Assembly: GCA_021796385.1 (NCBI GenBank)
Contig: JAJYXQ010000059.1
Location: 27,546-91,545, forward strand
DNA from: Thermoplasmata archaeon
GTDB taxonomy: Archaea; Thermoplasmatota; Thermoplasmata; Lutacidiplasmatales; UBA184
DNA length: 64,000 nt
Direction: 5' to 3'
How positions within the stretch are numbered: position 1 is the stretch's first letter; every line of letters starts with the position of its first letter. A program made the translations under genes and the position numbers. Under the pieces are notes generated by a model. It searched no databases, was not told the origin of the DNA, and was given only the letters and a program-made list of their open reading frames with translations. This document shows positions 34,050-43,368 of the stretch, one piece after another.

Positions 34050-36524
34050 ATGCAAGACGCTTCTCAAATGACTCCGCTCGATTATACGCGCTACGATTTC
34101 AAGGACCCGGAGACGTACAAGGTCCGGACGAAGCGTGGGTTGTCCCGGGACATCATCCGTCAGATCTCGAAGATCAAGAACGAGCCCTCTTGGATGCTCG
34201 AGTACCGCCTCAAGGCGTACGAGCATTTCCTCGAACGGCCCATGATGGACTGGGGCCCGGACCTCTCCGACATCGACTTCGACGCGTACACGTACTATGC
34301 GAACCCGATGGAAGGGGAGCCCCGCAAGAAGTGGGAGGACCTGCCCGCCGACGTCAAGAACACGTTCGACCGTCTCGGGATCCCCAAGGCGGAACGCGAG
34401 TTCTTCGGTGGTGTGGGGGCCCAGTACGACAGCGGCACGGTCTACCACAAGATCCGGGAGGACCTCACGAAGAAGGGGGTCATCTTCACGGACACCGACA
34501 CGGCCGTCAAGGAGTATCCGGAGATCCTGCGGAAGTACTTCGGGAAGGTCGTGCCGTACACCGACAACAAGTTCTCGGCTCTCAACAGCGCGGTGTGGTC
34601 GGGCGGAAGCTTCGTTTACGTTCCCCCCGGGGTCGATGCGGGCATCCCACTCCAGGCCTACTTCCGGATCAACGCCCGGTCCGTGGGGCAGTTCGAGCGC
34701 ACGCTCATCATCGCTGACAAGGGGGCCAAGGTGCACTACATAGAGGGGTGCCTACCTCTCGGTGAGGAGGTTCTCGTCGGAGACCAGCTCACTCCAATCG
34801 AGCAGATCGAGTCGGGCCAGACCGTACTGAACAGCGCCGGCGAGGAGACCCAGGTCGAGAAGACCATGGTCCGCCCTTTCGATGGCGAGCTCGTCACGAT
34901 CTCCCCCGTCTCCGTGGGGAACACATTCCAACTGACCCCGGAGCACCCCGTGCTCTGCGTACCCCGGGCCCAAGTCCAGACCGGTCGGCGTTCGAACCGG
35001 AAACTGACCGACGTCAGCCAGACCAAACTCGCCAAGGCCGAACCTCGGTTCGTTCCCGCAGGGGAACTCCGGGAAGGGGACTTCCTTCACTATCCCATCA
35101 ACAAGACCGTCCGGGATGTGCCCGAGATGTCCGAGGCCGCCATGGTGGTCCTGGGATACTATCTTGCGGAAGGTTGCGCCCAAACGATCAACGGATGTGA
35201 AGCGGTGACGTTCACGTTCCACATCGATGAGGCCGAGTTCGTGAACGAACTTGACGCCGCCGTGGTACAACTCACCGGGAAGCACTTGTGGAGGAACCCA
35301 CAGCCCGGGAAGCACGCGATCACCGTGGGGGTCTATTCCAAGGAGCTCCACGCCTTTTGCGTGGAACACGCAGGCAAGCTCGCCGCCGGGAAGCACCTTA
35401 GCAAGCAGGTGATGGACCTGCCGCCGGAAAAGCAGGCGCTCTTGCTCGATGCATACTACAAGGGAGACGGAAACAACTACGAACGCGGGGGCACGGTCCA
35501 CCGCGTTTCAACGATTTCCCGCCAAGTCGCCTTCCAGGTCCAAGAACTTCAGGCCCGGCAAGGGGTCTTCGCAAGCATCAACGTCCGCGAGCCGTTCACG
35601 GAAACCATGAAGGATGGGCGGACGATCTCGCATCAACGAATGTACGTAGTGTATCACCAGGTGGGCAAGAGGGCGGAGGCCGTCCGGAAAGTCCACGGGG
35701 CTTTCTTGGTACCCATACGGAAGATCACGCAGACACCCTACCGGGGGTCCGTCTACAACTTCCATGTGGCCGGGGACAACAACACGTATCTCACCAAGGG
35801 GTTCTCTGTCCACAACTGCACCGCACCCATCTATTCCGACAATTCCCTCCATGCAGCGGTCGTCGAGGTCATCGCTGAGCCCAACGCGAAGATCCGCTAC
35901 ACAACGGTCCAGAACTGGTCCAAGAATGTCTATAATCTCGTGACAAAACGCGCCTTTGCCTACGAGAATGCCCTGGTCGAGTGGGTCGACGGGAACATGG
36001 GCAGCAAGGTGACGATGAAGTACCCCTCCGTTTACCTCAAGGGCCGAGGGGCCCGGGCCGATATCCTATCGGTCGCCTTCGCAAGCGAAGGGCAGATCAT
36101 CGATTCGGGGGCGAAGGCCGTCCACGCCGCGCCCGACACCTCATCGAAGATCGTCTCGAAGTCCATTGCGATCCGCGGGGGAAGGACCTCCTACCGGGGG
36201 CTCCTCCACGTGGCGCGCGGAGCGACCGGGGTGAAGGCGGCGGTCCGGTGCGATGCTCTGCTCCCGGACGGCATCAGTCGGTCCGACACCTATCCCTACA
36301 ACGAGATCCACGAGGAAGATGCGACCATCACGCACGAGGCGGTCGTCGGCAAGATCGGGGAGGAGGAGATCTTCTACCTCATGAGCCGTGGGCTCAAGGA
36401 ATCGGACGCGATCCACCTTATCCTGATGGGGTTCCTGGCGGAGTTCGCCAAGGAGCTCCCCGTCGATTACGCGTTGGAGCTCAACCGGCTCATCCAGCTT
36501 GAGATGACCGGGGCCGTTGGCTAA
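34050..36524 (+). CDS. sufB: SufB Fe-S scaffold protein interrupted by an intein
   Basis: An 824-residue precursor. Residues 1-233 and 590-824 together form a normal 468-residue SufB with AKVHYIEG joined to CTAPIYSDN. The C-terminal part carries GGRTSYRG, SRSDTYPYNEIHEEDATITHEA and RGLKESDAIHLILMGF, the core of the SufB/SufD fold. SufB is the scaffold on which clusters are built with SufC and sulfur from SufS. The insertion point is the conserved Cys-Thr-Ala-Pro site where SufB inteins occur in several unrelated organisms. Splicing is needed for a functional scaffold. No sufD is seen nearby. A T tract follows the stop. Confidence 0.95.
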   Translation: MQDASQMTPLDYTRYDFKDPETYKVRTKRGLSRDIIRQISKIKNEPSWMLEYRLKAYEHFLERPMMDWGPDLSDIDFDAYTYYANPMEGEPRKKWEDLPADVKNTFDRLGIPKAEREFFGGVGAQYDSGTVYHKIREDLTKKGVIFTDTDTAVKEYPEILRKYFGKVVPYTDNKFSALNSAVWSGGSFVYVPPGVDAGIPLQAYFRINARSVGQFERTLIIADKGAKVHYIEGCLPLGEEVLVGDQLTPIEQIESGQTVLNSAGEETQVEKTMVRPFDGELVTISPVSVGNTFQLTPEHPVLCVPRAQVQTGRRSNRKLTDVSQTKLAKAEPRFVPAGELREGDFLHYPINKTVRDVPEMSEAAMVVLGYYLAEGCAQTINGCEAVTFTFHIDEAEFVNELDAAVVQLTGKHLWRNPQPGKHAITVGVYSKELHAFCVEHAGKLAAGKHLSKQVMDLPPEKQALLLDAYYKGDGNNYERGGTVHRVSTISRQVAFQVQELQARQGVFASINVREPFTETMKDGRTISHQRMYVVYHQVGKRAEAVRKVHGAFLVPIRKITQTPYRGSVYNFHVAGDNNTYLTKGFSVHNCTAPIYSDNSLHAAVVEVIAEPNAKIRYTTVQNWSKNVYNLVTKRAFAYENALVEWVDGNMGSKVTMKYPSVYLKGRGARADILSVAFASEGQIIDSGAKAVHAAPDTSSKIVSKSIAIRGGRTSYRGLLHVARGATGVKAAVRCDALLPDGISRSDTYPYNEIHEEDATITHEAVVGKIGEEEIFYLMSRGLKESDAIHLILMGFLAEFAKELPVDYALELNRLIQLEMTGAVG
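34749..35816 (+). mobile_element. Intein in SufB with LAGLIDADG homing-endonuclease domain
   Basis: 356 residues (SufB residues 234-589), inserted in frame. Splicing residues are intact: first residue Cys (CLPLGEEV), block B LTPEHPV with Thr63 and His66 of the intein, block F VYNFHVAGDNNTYLT, terminal His-Asn (GFSVHN), and Cys as the +1 extein residue. Endonuclease motifs LGYYLAEG (intein residues 135-142) and LLDAYYKGDG (232-241) retain one acidic residue each, so the homing enzyme looks potentially active. Base composition matches the host gene, with no hint of very recent arrival. Confidence 0.93.
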
Positions 36525-36536
36525 GCGTCCCCTCGC

Positions 36537-36542
36537 TTTTTT
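36537..36542 (+). terminator. T-tract after sufB
   Basis: Six consecutive T residues 13 bases past the sufB stop, between converging genes; archaeal polymerases commonly stop at such tracts. Confidence 0.45.
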
Positions 36543-36579
36543 CCCGTAGCGGGGTCCCTCCGGCAAGAGGTATCGGTGT

Positions 36580-39500
36580 TCAGGCCTCGCCTTCTTCGGA
36601 AGTCGGGTCCTCATCGGTCTCCGAGGTCTCCCAGCGGTACCGCTGAGCCGCTTCCTCAAAGGCCCGCTCGTCGATGACCGGCCCGGGGGTTGTCCGTTCG
36701 TTCTCCGGGTGAAGGCGCCGATGCTCTGAATCACTCACGGAAAAGACGGGCGTGTCGGACGCCGGGTCCATCCGTGTCGTGACCGCCCCGTCGCGCTTCA
36801 GTCGAATGAGGTACGCGAGCAGGGCCTCCTTTGAAAGGGTGGTCTCCCCGATCCCGGCCAAGATCCCCTCGATCGTGTCCGAGCCCGCGCGGTCCAAGTG
36901 TTCGAGGATGCCCCGTTGGATGCGGGCATCCGTCTCGAGATCGTCCTCGTCCGGTTCCTTTGCATCTGAGGCTGGGGAACGTTCCTCGGGTCCGTCGTCT
37001 TCCGTCCGCCGTCGCATCCGAAGAAGGACGATCGCGGCGAGGAGTGCCACGGAGATAGGGATGGCGATCATCCAACCGGAAAAGGCGGAGCAGCCAAAGA
37101 GCCCTCCGCAGGAGGCCGAATTATCCTTCGATGGAGATGGAAGTGGGGGGACCTGGATCTCCGGCAGAAGGGCCTGCCCGCTCTCGCTCGTCACGGTCAC
37201 CGTACCGCCCTCGCTTCCGAAGACGGTGTAGTTGACGGCGACGAACGTCCCCGCCCCATAGGTGAAGATGGGGGAGATGGAGGATGTGTTGTAACTACCC
37301 CAGGTACTGTTGACATAGACGAAGCCACCGGGGACGGGATTCCCGAACCGGTCTGCAATCCGCCAATCGGTATCGTTCACTGTCCGGTTCTCGAAGAGCC
37401 CTTCGGGGGAGCTCAAAACGAGATCGCCGAGGTCGGGCACCCACCGTATCGTCCCGTTCCAGCGCGCGGAGCCGTCGGCGTTCTCGATCGGGAATGGGAG
37501 GCCGGCGATGGCATAATAGACCTCGCCCGCGGTGTGCTGGGAGATCGAAACATTGAGATTCCCGTTTTGCCAGGCGAGCGCGGGAACGGAAACCTCATGA
37601 CCTTGGTCCGAGACGAAGGCCTGGACTCCCGAATAGTTCACGTACGGACCCCCGAGCCCGGTCCCTTCTACGGAACCATTCATGAGCAGGGTGAAGGCCC
37701 CAGAGAAGTCTCGGGCGTGATTCCCCCAGCGATCCGTAGCAGACAAGCTGATGTTGACGGTCCCTCCGGCCACGGCACTCATGCCAGAGAGGGATACTCG
37801 GACCGCCGAGACCGGTCCCGCGACCGCCACCAAGGTGAAGTTGGAGGGGGCCGAGCGCTGCAGCACAGAATCGTTGTACGTCACTTCCGCCATGGCCGAG
37901 ATCGCATAGTTCCCCGGGAGCCAAGGTATGAGCTCCAAAGTGCCGTTGGGATACTCGGTCGACGCGACGTCCGCCGGGTTGGGCAGGGTCCATGCCATCG
38001 AGGCATTGGGATCGCTATCCGATGGCGTGAGATAGAAGCGGCTGTACACCGCGACCTTCATCCCTCCCACCGGGAACTCGGGGGCTGAGGCCCGTGGAAG
38101 GACGAGCAATGAGGTGAGCGAGGAATATGTGTTGCCCACCCCATCACGGATTTCGCCGGTGATCCAGTATTCCCCCGCCTGCGGGTAAGAGGCGTTCAAC
38201 GAACCACAGGACGGGTTCGAGGGCAAGGGTTGCCAAGTGAGCGGGGAGGTCCCGGACGGGTTGATGGTGTACTCGAAGGGTGCCGTTCCCCCACTCTGCC
38301 GGCAGATGAGGATCGTCACGTTCTCTCCCGTCACCGTCGCATTGGAGGTGGCGACCGCGCTGGTCGTGAGCCCTGCCAGCAAGGAACCATCCACGGTGTA
38401 TGGGGCGATGGCCGGAACACTGTCGTACCCCAGGGAATCGCTCGCAACTAGGGATAATTCGTACTGCCCTTCGACGGAGGACGGGAGGGTGAGGTTCGCC
38501 GTTAAGGTCGTCTGGTTGACCCATCCGACGGGGGTCCTCACCGACCAATAAAATGTGTAGGGCGGTGCGCCACCCATCACCGTGGCCGTCGCAAATTCAG
38601 AAGTATCGACATCGATGGATCCGTTCGCTGACAAGGTGAGCTTCGGCATTGGGTCGGGTAAGAGCGTGACATTGACGGCCGACGTGGCCCTACCCCCCGC
38701 CAGGTCGATGGCTTGGGCTTGGAATGTGTAGTTTCCCGGCGTGGCGGTTCCCTGTCCCCCGTTGAAGGTGTAATTCAGGTCGAGGCCCGAACCGACGTAC
38801 CCTCCGCTCAGTCTCCATGAGATGGTCCAGGCACTGGCGGCTCCCAATCCACCGAGCGTCTGTGCGTGCAATCTCAGGGTCTGGTTCACGTCCAGCCGGG
38901 GCGTTGCGCTCGAAATGACAAGCCTCGGTGCGGCGACGACATTGAACACCTGCAGGGCCGAGGCATTGGCCCCCAGATGGTCCGTGAGGACGACCTCCAC
39001 CGTATAATTCCCCGGAGTGGGGAAGGTCACGTTCTGCCCGGGTAGGGAAAAGTTTCCCACCTCCCAAGACGTGGTGAAGGGTCCGACCCCGCTCTGGGAA
39101 ACGGCGCAAAGGGGGACGAGGAGGCCGGCATCGGTCGGGTTCCGGTTGGCCCCCGGAACGCAGCCTGGCGAGCCCAGTTTCGGGATGGTCACCGAAAGGT
39201 GGGGGACCACTTCGAGGGCGAACCCGCTCGAAACGGCGTATCCTCCGGCCGCGTCGCGCACCCGGACGTATACGGTCACGTTCCCGGGGGTACCGTACGT
39301 ATACGTCGCCGAAGAGGGTCCCCCCGAGAACGTCCCATTGTCCCCGAACACCCAATCGAGCGTGTAGGGTTGGATTCCCCCGGTGATGCAATCGAGGGAG
39401 AAGAGGGTGGGCACTCCGACCTCGGTGGGTTGCTCTGCGGAGGCGGGCGCGCAGGGAACGGCAAGCGGTAGCACTACCTCGATATTCAGGGCGTAGCTCC

Positions 39501-41802
39501 GAGTGACCCCGATGGAATCGGTCGCCGTCACGCTCACCGTGTAGTTGGACGAGACATCCCATGAATAGAGAAGGGTCGGTGTGCGCGTCCCGTAGGTGTG
39601 ACCATCCCCTGTGTTCCATGTGAACTCTACCGGGGTAATGCCACCGCTGAAGAGGGCCGAGAGCGTGTCACGGGCTCCCGGATCCACGGGGTCATATTGG
39701 GCCGCGATGGAGAGATTTCCAAGGGAGGGTACCAAGACCACCTCGAACGACGCGCTCACGCTGAACCCTTGCGTGTCGTTAGTCACGAAGGAGATCCGGA
39801 AGCTGCCGGTCCCCGAGGGTACCCAAGTGTAGTTGAAGCTTCGAGCGGTTCCCGAGCCTTGGGCGATAGGGGTCCCGTTGACCAACCAGGCGTACGTGAA
39901 CTGGCCGGTACCCCCAGCAAAGGTCGATCCGAGGTCGGTGGGGACCCCGGGCTCGTCATAGAGCGTGCCGTTCTGCGTAACGGTGTTGTTCCCTACCTTG
40001 CCCACTAGGAGGAGCGAGCCCGGTGGCGAGTCGACCTGGACGGGGATGAAGGCGGTGTATCGCTGGGTGCCGGCGTCGACCACGGTGATCGTCACGTTAC
40101 GCGTGCCCTCCCAATCGGGGGTGAATGTGCAGCTCAGGTTCCCGTCAGCAATCGCCACAGAGGGGGCACACAGGCCTTGGGCCGGGCTTGCAGAACCGTT
40201 CCACCAGACTTCCAAGGGCAAAGCTCCTCCGTTCACGTTCACGAACACGGTCGTGCTGTGTCCAAGGTCGACGGAGGGCAGCGTCACCCCGGCGCCCCCG
40301 ATCCGCATCGTGTTCCATACCCGTTCGATGGCCGTGGCCGTGGTCTCGACCCCGGCCCAGTCCGTCGAACTGCTGGTGACCTCATAAGTGCCGACAGCGG
40401 GATAGCTCAAGGTCTCCGGGTACGGGTCCGTCGTGGTCCTCGCAGTACACGTGGCCGGAGTCGAGTTCGCGGGGGAGAAGCAGTAGACGTATCCGGGCAG
40501 TCCTCCGGACACCGACAGGTTCAGGTGTTGCTGGGCACCCAAGTAGAGGTCCTTCGGAAGTCCGAGTATATGGAGTTCCGGTGCAGGGTAGACCGTGAAA
40601 CGGCTGGCAAGGTCCATGGGGGGTGAGGTCGAGTACCCGTTGGACACCTCGGCCACGGGTAGATACGAGAGCGACGAGGTCCCGTTGTCCCAGAACGTCG
40701 CATTGAACCGTGCGGAGATCGACACCTCCCCGTTCCCGATGAGAGTGAGGTGGCAGGGGGAGCGGACGGCGGTGCCCGAACCGAGGGGCCACAAGAGGCA
40801 GGAGTACGAATACCCCTGGGCAGCGATAACGTTCGAGACGAAGAAGGGGTTCGGGATGCCCGAATCGTTGGCCAACGAAGGGGCCGTGAGCGTTCCGGCG
40901 CCCGTCGGGATGGCCTTCAGTTGCACGTAGGACGGAACGGAGTTCTCTGTCGAGCCATGGTACGTCCCGGTCGCCTGCACAGCGATCGTGGCCGATCCGG
41001 CGGTAGGTGAGGCATCCAGCGTTACGGCCGAACCCGTGGCGCTCGTAGCCCCCCCGAAGGACCAGCCATTCTCCGTGGAGGTGAATCGCCAATTGAAGGT
41101 CACCGAGGTGGCTTCGGTCGGCACTCCACAGGCGTCCTGCGCCACCACGGTGAGGGCAAGCGGTCCCCCCGGGGTACCGTAGGCCGTGCTTCCCGAGGAC
41201 ACATTGACCTCTCCGAGGGCATAGCATACATCGATCCCTCCGGATGTGAAGTCCTCCACGTACCCCGAGGGGACAGAACCCAAGATCGAGTTGTAGGGTG
41301 CCAGAGGTCCGAAGAACTTGCAGGTGTAGCTACTGGGGCACGGTCCGGTGGGGATTTGGTATTCGATCGAATATGTGGCCGTTGTGGCCGTCTGGCCCTG
41401 AGCGCCTACGGGGCCGGTCGTACTATCGTAGCACTCAGTTTGTTGGTCCGACCCTTTCGTTTCGACCACCCCCACGGTCGCCTCGTACGATACCGGCCAA
41501 CCGGACGGGGAGGGAGGGTTGGGGCCCCCCACCACCGACACGTTTCCGGTAAGAGGATCGGGCCCGAAGACCCCACGGCAGGGGGCCACCGGTCCTTGCT
41601 CCGTGGCGGGTAGCGGGGTGGGTTCTTGGTGTACGGAGGAAGCGAACTCCTTTCCCGCATGAGTCACGCCATCCGTGGAGACCGGGAAAGAGAGCACCGC
41701 GATGATGGAAAGTAGGAACAGGAGGCTCCATCCAGGGTATTGGAGACGTATTTTTCGTGGTTTCCGCCTTTCGGTAGATGGAGCGGGCTCGATACCGGTC
41801 AT
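36580..41802 (-). CDS. Giant PKD/Ig-like surface protein with a cytoplasmic winged-helix-like domain
   Basis: A 1740-residue protein. A signal or first membrane segment (SLLFLLSIIAVLSF, residues about 26-39) is followed by about 1500 extracellular residues of beta-sandwich modules, several PKD-like (WNTGDG, WVFGDNG) and rich in PxxY(T/S)xxW patterns. A single membrane helix MIAIPISVALLAAIVLL (about 1577-1595) and RMRRR stop-transfer follow. The approximately 140-residue acidic cytoplasmic tail includes residues about 1626-1690: ARIQRGILEHLDRAGS, TIEGILAGIGETTLSKEALLAYLIRLKRDGAVTTRMD. This reads as helix-helix-helix-wing, as in archaeal winged-helix DNA-binding domains. If so, this is a one-component membrane-bound regulator sensing an outside signal. 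The alternative is a purely structural tail. Minus-strand GTTAAATA at 41838-41845 may be its TATA box. Confidence 0.85.
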   Translation of the reverse strand: MTGIEPAPSTERRKPRKIRLQYPGWSLLFLLSIIAVLSFPVSTDGVTHAGKEFASSVHQEPTPLPATEQGPVAPCRGVFGPDPLTGNVSVVGGPNPPSPSGWPVSYEATVGVVETKGSDQQTECYDSTTGPVGAQGQTATTATYSIEYQIPTGPCPSSYTCKFFGPLAPYNSILGSVPSGYVEDFTSGGIDVCYALGEVNVSSGSTAYGTPGGPLALTVVAQDACGVPTEATSVTFNWRFTSTENGWSFGGATSATGSAVTLDASPTAGSATIAVQATGTYHGSTENSVPSYVQLKAIPTGAGTLTAPSLANDSGIPNPFFVSNVIAAQGYSYSCLLWPLGSGTAVRSPCHLTLIGNGEVSISARFNATFWDNGTSSLSYLPVAEVSNGYSTSPPMDLASRFTVYPAPELHILGLPKDLYLGAQQHLNLSVSGGLPGYVYCFSPANSTPATCTARTTTDPYPETLSYPAVGTYEVTSSSTDWAGVETTATAIERVWNTMRIGGAGVTLPSVDLGHSTTVFVNVNGGALPLEVWWNGSASPAQGLCAPSVAIADGNLSCTFTPDWEGTRNVTITVVDAGTQRYTAFIPVQVDSPPGSLLLVGKVGNNTVTQNGTLYDEPGVPTDLGSTFAGGTGQFTYAWLVNGTPIAQGSGTARSFNYTWVPSGTGSFRISFVTNDTQGFSVSASFEVVLVPSLGNLSIAAQYDPVDPGARDTLSALFSGGITPVEFTWNTGDGHTYGTRTPTLLYSWDVSSNYTVSVTATDSIGVTRSYALNIEVVLPLAVPCAPASAEQPTEVGVPTLFSLDCITGGIQPYTLDWVFGDNGTFSGGPSSATYTYGTPGNVTVYVRVRDAAGGYAVSSGFALEVVPHLSVTIPKLGSPGCVPGANRNPTDAGLLVPLCAVSQSGVGPFTTSWEVGNFSLPGQNVTFPTPGNYTVEVVLTDHLGANASALQVFNVVAAPRLVISSATPRLDVNQTLRLHAQTLGGLGAASAWTISWRLSGGYVGSGLDLNYTFNGGQGTATPGNYTFQAQAIDLAGGRATSAVNVTLLPDPMPKLTLSANGSIDVDTSEFATATVMGGAPPYTFYWSVRTPVGWVNQTTLTANLTLPSSVEGQYELSLVASDSLGYDSVPAIAPYTVDGSLLAGLTTSAVATSNATVTGENVTILICRQSGGTAPFEYTINPSGTSPLTWQPLPSNPSCGSLNASYPQAGEYWITGEIRDGVGNTYSSLTSLLVLPRASAPEFPVGGMKVAVYSRFYLTPSDSDPNASMAWTLPNPADVASTEYPNGTLELIPWLPGNYAISAMAEVTYNDSVLQRSAPSNFTLVAVAGPVSAVRVSLSGMSAVAGGTVNISLSATDRWGNHARDFSGAFTLLMNGSVEGTGLGGPYVNYSGVQAFVSDQGHEVSVPALAWQNGNLNVSISQHTAGEVYYAIAGLPFPIENADGSARWNGTIRWVPDLGDLVLSSPEGLFENRTVNDTDWRIADRFGNPVPGGFVYVNSTWGSYNTSSISPIFTYGAGTFVAVNYTVFGSEGGTVTVTSESGQALLPEIQVPPLPSPSKDNSASCGGLFGCSAFSGWMIAIPISVALLAAIVLLRMRRRTEDDGPEERSPASDAKEPDEDDLETDARIQRGILEHLDRAGSDTIEGILAGIGETTLSKEALLAYLIRLKRDGAVTTRMDPASDTPVFSVSDSEHRRLHPENERTTPGPVIDERAFEEAAQRYRWETSETDEDPTSEEGEA

Positions 41803-41966
41803 CGGTCAAAACGAACACCGGGGTTGGGGCATGTGTGTATTTAACTCTGAGCCCCCAGTATCAGTATATCGCATGCGTTCCCCAGATTTCTGGTTGGGTT
41901 TGGTTCACGGAAACACTATCCTGCACCGAAAGACGGAACCCTCGCACCGCGTCCCGAACACAACCC

Positions 41967-41974
41967 TTATAAAT
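41967..41974 (+). promoter_or_regulatory. TATA box of the Pro/Gln/Tyr-rich membrane protein gene
   Basis: TTATAAAT lies 23-30 bases before ATG 41997, one of the clearest leaderless promoters in the window. Confidence 0.7.
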
Positions 41975-41996
41975 CGCGGGGTCGTGGCAAACCCGT

Positions 41997-42473
41997 ATGT
42001 CGGCATCTCAGGCATCAGGAGGCTATCCGCCGCCCCAAACCTATCCGCCGCCTTACGGACAACCGCAGTACCCCGCCCAAGGGCAGGCCGCCGGCTATCC
42101 GCAGGCGTACCCACAGCAGCAACAGTACCCCAGCTACCCGCAGCAGACACCGGCCGCAGCGCCGACCCCAGCCCCTTCACATGGTGGTGGCGGCCTCATG
42201 AAGATCATGGCGATCCTGACGCTCGTCGGCTTGGTGATCGCAGGGGTCGGTTTCCTGATCATCGGGCTCGGGGTCGAAGGCTACGCACATTGCGTGAATT
42301 CCCCTGGTGCTTGCACCGCCCAACAACAAGTCAGCTCGGCTAACAGCGTGCTGAACGACACGGGGCTCGGTTTCGTGCTGGCCGGTGTCGGACTTCTCAT
42401 CTCGGGGATCGGGTTCGGTCTCATCTTCTTGGGTCTACCCAAGAAGCTCGAGGAACTCGCTCCCAAGCAGTAA
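41997..42473 (+). CDS. Small membrane protein with Pro/Gln/Tyr-rich N-terminus
   Basis: 158 residues. The first about 60 are low-complexity repeats of YPPP, QPQYP and YPQQ type, followed by a Gly/His linker. Two membrane helices follow (MKIMAILTLVGLVIAGVGFLIIGLGV and GLGFVLAGVGLLISGIGFGLIFLGL). They are separated by a loop of about 35 residues with two cysteines (HCVNSPGACTA). Such YPQ-rich tails on two-helix proteins are seen in many prokaryotes but give no function. It is divergent from the giant PKD gene with the winged-helix-like tail and could be its target. That is inference from position only. Confidence 0.75.
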   Translation: MSASQASGGYPPPQTYPPPYGQPQYPAQGQAAGYPQAYPQQQQYPSYPQQTPAAAPTPAPSHGGGGLMKIMAILTLVGLVIAGVGFLIIGLGVEGYAHCVNSPGACTAQQQVSSANSVLNDTGLGFVLAGVGLLISGIGFGLIFLGLPKKLEELAPKQ

Positions 42474-42494
42474 GCCCCGCCTAACCTCTTCGTT

Positions 42495-42518
42495 CAAGGA
42501 GGGGAGTTCCCCTCCTTG
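42495..42518. terminator. Perfect 24-base palindrome between converging genes
   Basis: Arms CAAGGAGGGGA and TCCCCTCCTTG with only GT at the centre, 22 bases after one stop and 79 bases from the other gene's end, followed by a pyrimidine-rich run. A bidirectional transcription-end signal is the most likely role. Confidence 0.55.
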
Positions 42519-42596
42519 CAACTCTTTCTCGTTGGCCGGAACGTTCCCCTGCAGGTTTTGTTCCCGAAGTCGGCCCGGTCGGGGCCGTCCGAAGCT

Positions 42597-43334
42597 TCAG
42601 CGCTTGGCTTGGACCCGGAGATTGATGAGCTGGAGTAGTTCCTTCGGGATGCCGGCCTCCTTGAGCCGGTCCAAGGAGAGCCGCCCTTCGGTCACGCCCT
42701 TCACCAGGATCTCGATCTCAAAGGCCGGGGGTCGGTCGGGTGCGCGGCAAGCCGGGCAGAAGGTGGTGACGGGCCAGGGGGACCCGGTATCGACCGACAA
42801 TTCCTTCAGCTTCTCCTCTACCGTAGGCACGGCACCGAATGCCGTGAGGCACGCAGAGCACAGGTGCACCTCGTGCAGGTCCCCGAAGAGGCGGACGCAG
42901 CGTTGGCAGCGTCCCCACCCGTTTCCCTTGGAAGTATCGTTCATCGGACCCCCGCAGAGGCCGCAGAGGACCGTCCCGCTCGTAGGCTTCACTTCGAAGA
43001 TGTTGATGTTGAGCCGGTCCGCGGCGGCCTTCAGAGCGTCGTCGATGCTCTCGCAGGCTATCCCCGTCTCCGTCGTGACCCCTTCGTGGTCGAGGGCGTG
43101 AGCCATGGCCACTTCCGCCAGGCTGAGGAACGACTGACGGCTCGCCGCCTGGCTCGCCACGAGGACCCAGTCCCGTTCCTTCGTCCGATACACCAAAGGA
43201 GTAGGACCTTCGTCGGCCGTGCTCGTCCCCAGTTCGCTGAGGGCGAGCCCTTTCCCCAGGGCCCCGGACTCGATCAATGCGTGGAAGATCCGTTGCGCAG
43301 TGCTGTCCACGGGCTTCCTGAGGGCGCCCGCCAC
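42597..43334 (-). CDS. Zinc-ribbon protein of unknown function
   Basis: 245 residues from GTG 43334. Four CxxC knuckles lie in the central region (CGLC, CQRC, CSAC, CPAC), enough for two zinc sites. Residues 1-110 are mostly alpha/beta (STAQRIFHALIESGALGKG may be a helix-turn-helix). The C-terminus (EIEILVKGVTEGRLSLDRLKEAGIPKELLQLI) is helical. No enzymatic motif. It follows dph5 by 35 bases, so it is likely the last gene of the kdp-usp-dph5 transcript. A nucleic-acid-binding or regulatory role is possible; I do not recognise the family. Confidence 0.7.
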   Translation of the reverse strand: MAGALRKPVDSTAQRIFHALIESGALGKGLALSELGTSTADEGPTPLVYRTKERDWVLVASQAASRQSFLSLAEVAMAHALDHEGVTTETGIACESIDDALKAAADRLNINIFEVKPTSGTVLCGLCGGPMNDTSKGNGWGRCQRCVRLFGDLHEVHLCSACLTAFGAVPTVEEKLKELSVDTGSPWPVTTFCPACRAPDRPPAFEIEILVKGVTEGRLSLDRLKEAGIPKELLQLINLRVQAKR

Positions 43335-43368
43335 ATAAGGATAGCGCGTTCTGAGCGTTTCTGCTCGG

